In this document: piece by piece, positions 6,029 through 6,194 of the stretch | Numbering within the stretch: position 1 is the stretch's first letter | Layout: the number at the start of each line of letters is the position of its first letter | Assembly: GCA_029880275.1 (NCBI GenBank) | Contig: JAOUOQ010000114.1 | Span: 1 to 6,194, forward strand | Direction of reading: 5' to 3' | Origin: Candidatus Aminicenantota bacterium | GTDB taxonomy: Bacteria > Acidobacteriota > B3-B38 > Guanabaribacteriales > B3-B38 | Length of the DNA stretch: 6,194 bases | Translations under genes and position numbers: made by a program | Notes under the pieces: model-generated | What the model was told of the DNA's origin: nothing | Databases searched by the model: none | Seen by the model: only the letters and a program-made list of their open reading frames with translations

Positions 6029-6194
6029 TTATCGGTCAAGGCGGGTGAGCCCATACTGTTGAGCCCAAGCGAGGGAACGGCGATATTCCTCGGTGTTTAT
6101 CCGGCGGGATATCTCAGGGTAATCGAAGGCTTTAAATTCGGGGCGGTATTGACCCATTATGTTTACATAGGTATCATGGGGCAGATTTTCTGCC
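6029..6194 (-). CDS. COG1313-type radical SAM protein (PflA/PflX-like), C-terminal fragment
   Basis: The gene runs in from the right edge on the minus strand. Its last 54 residues are readable and stop at TAA (6029-6031). The end carries the typical COG1313 tail: AENLPHDTYVNIMGQYRP, then YPEISRRINTEEYRRSL and GLTRLD. Members are radical SAM iron-sulfur proteins related to pyruvate formate-lyase activating enzymes, with the cluster-binding CxxxCxxC in the N-terminal part, which is outside the window. Their substrates are mostly unknown, and they are usually not the dedicated activase of a nearby glycyl radical enzyme, so a link to the fragment at the left edge should not be assumed. The hppA start lies 137 bases downstream on the same strand with its own promoter. 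This reading frame is too short to stand out alone; the call rests on the motif match. Confidence 0.85.
   Translation of the reverse strand, partial: AENLPHDTYVNIMGQYRPEFKAFDYPEISRRINTEEYRRSLAWAQQYGLTRLDR

Overview
The window looks like a piece of a chromosome from an anaerobic bacterium. The signs are a glycyl radical enzyme (an oxygen-sensitive class), a PflA-like radical SAM protein, and a membrane pyrophosphatase of the potassium-dependent type. Base composition is mid-GC and strong Shine-Dalgarno sites precede all three complete genes. A lineage such as Dehalococcoidia/Chloroflexi or a deltaproteobacterium would fit, but that is a guess from gene content. No ribosomal or other marker gene is present to settle it.

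Layout, left to right. (1) 1-287, plus strand: the last 94 residues of a glycyl radical enzyme with an intact glycyl radical loop. (2) 430-1821, plus: a Tat-exported member of the creatinase/aminopeptidase P (M24) family in which most of the usual metal-binding residues appear to be replaced. (3) 1822-2237: 416 bases with no recognisable gene. (4) 2238-3710, plus: a 12-helix sodium:neurotransmitter symporter (NSS/SLC6, LeuT-like). (5) 3711-3881: a short gap between convergent genes. (6) 3882-5891, minus: a complete membrane-bound ion-pumping pyrophosphatase (hppA). It has a well-formed promoter with an extended -10 upstream. (7) 6029-6194, minus: the last 54 residues of a COG1313-type radical SAM protein related to pyruvate formate-lyase activating enzymes.

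How they may work together (inference). The three plus-strand genes could form a nutrient-use group: an exported hydrolase-like protein releases or binds a small nitrogenous compound, a sodium-coupled symporter imports it, and a glycyl radical enzyme processes a related compound in the cytoplasm. The pyrophosphatase carries residues expected of a potassium-dependent, possibly sodium-pumping type and could help maintain the sodium gradient the symporter uses. The wide gaps between the plus-strand genes mean a single operon is not shown. The most unusual points are the altered active site of the exported M24 protein and the altered sodium/substrate-site residues of the symporter. No CRISPR array, tRNA, rRNA, insertion sequence or phage gene was seen.
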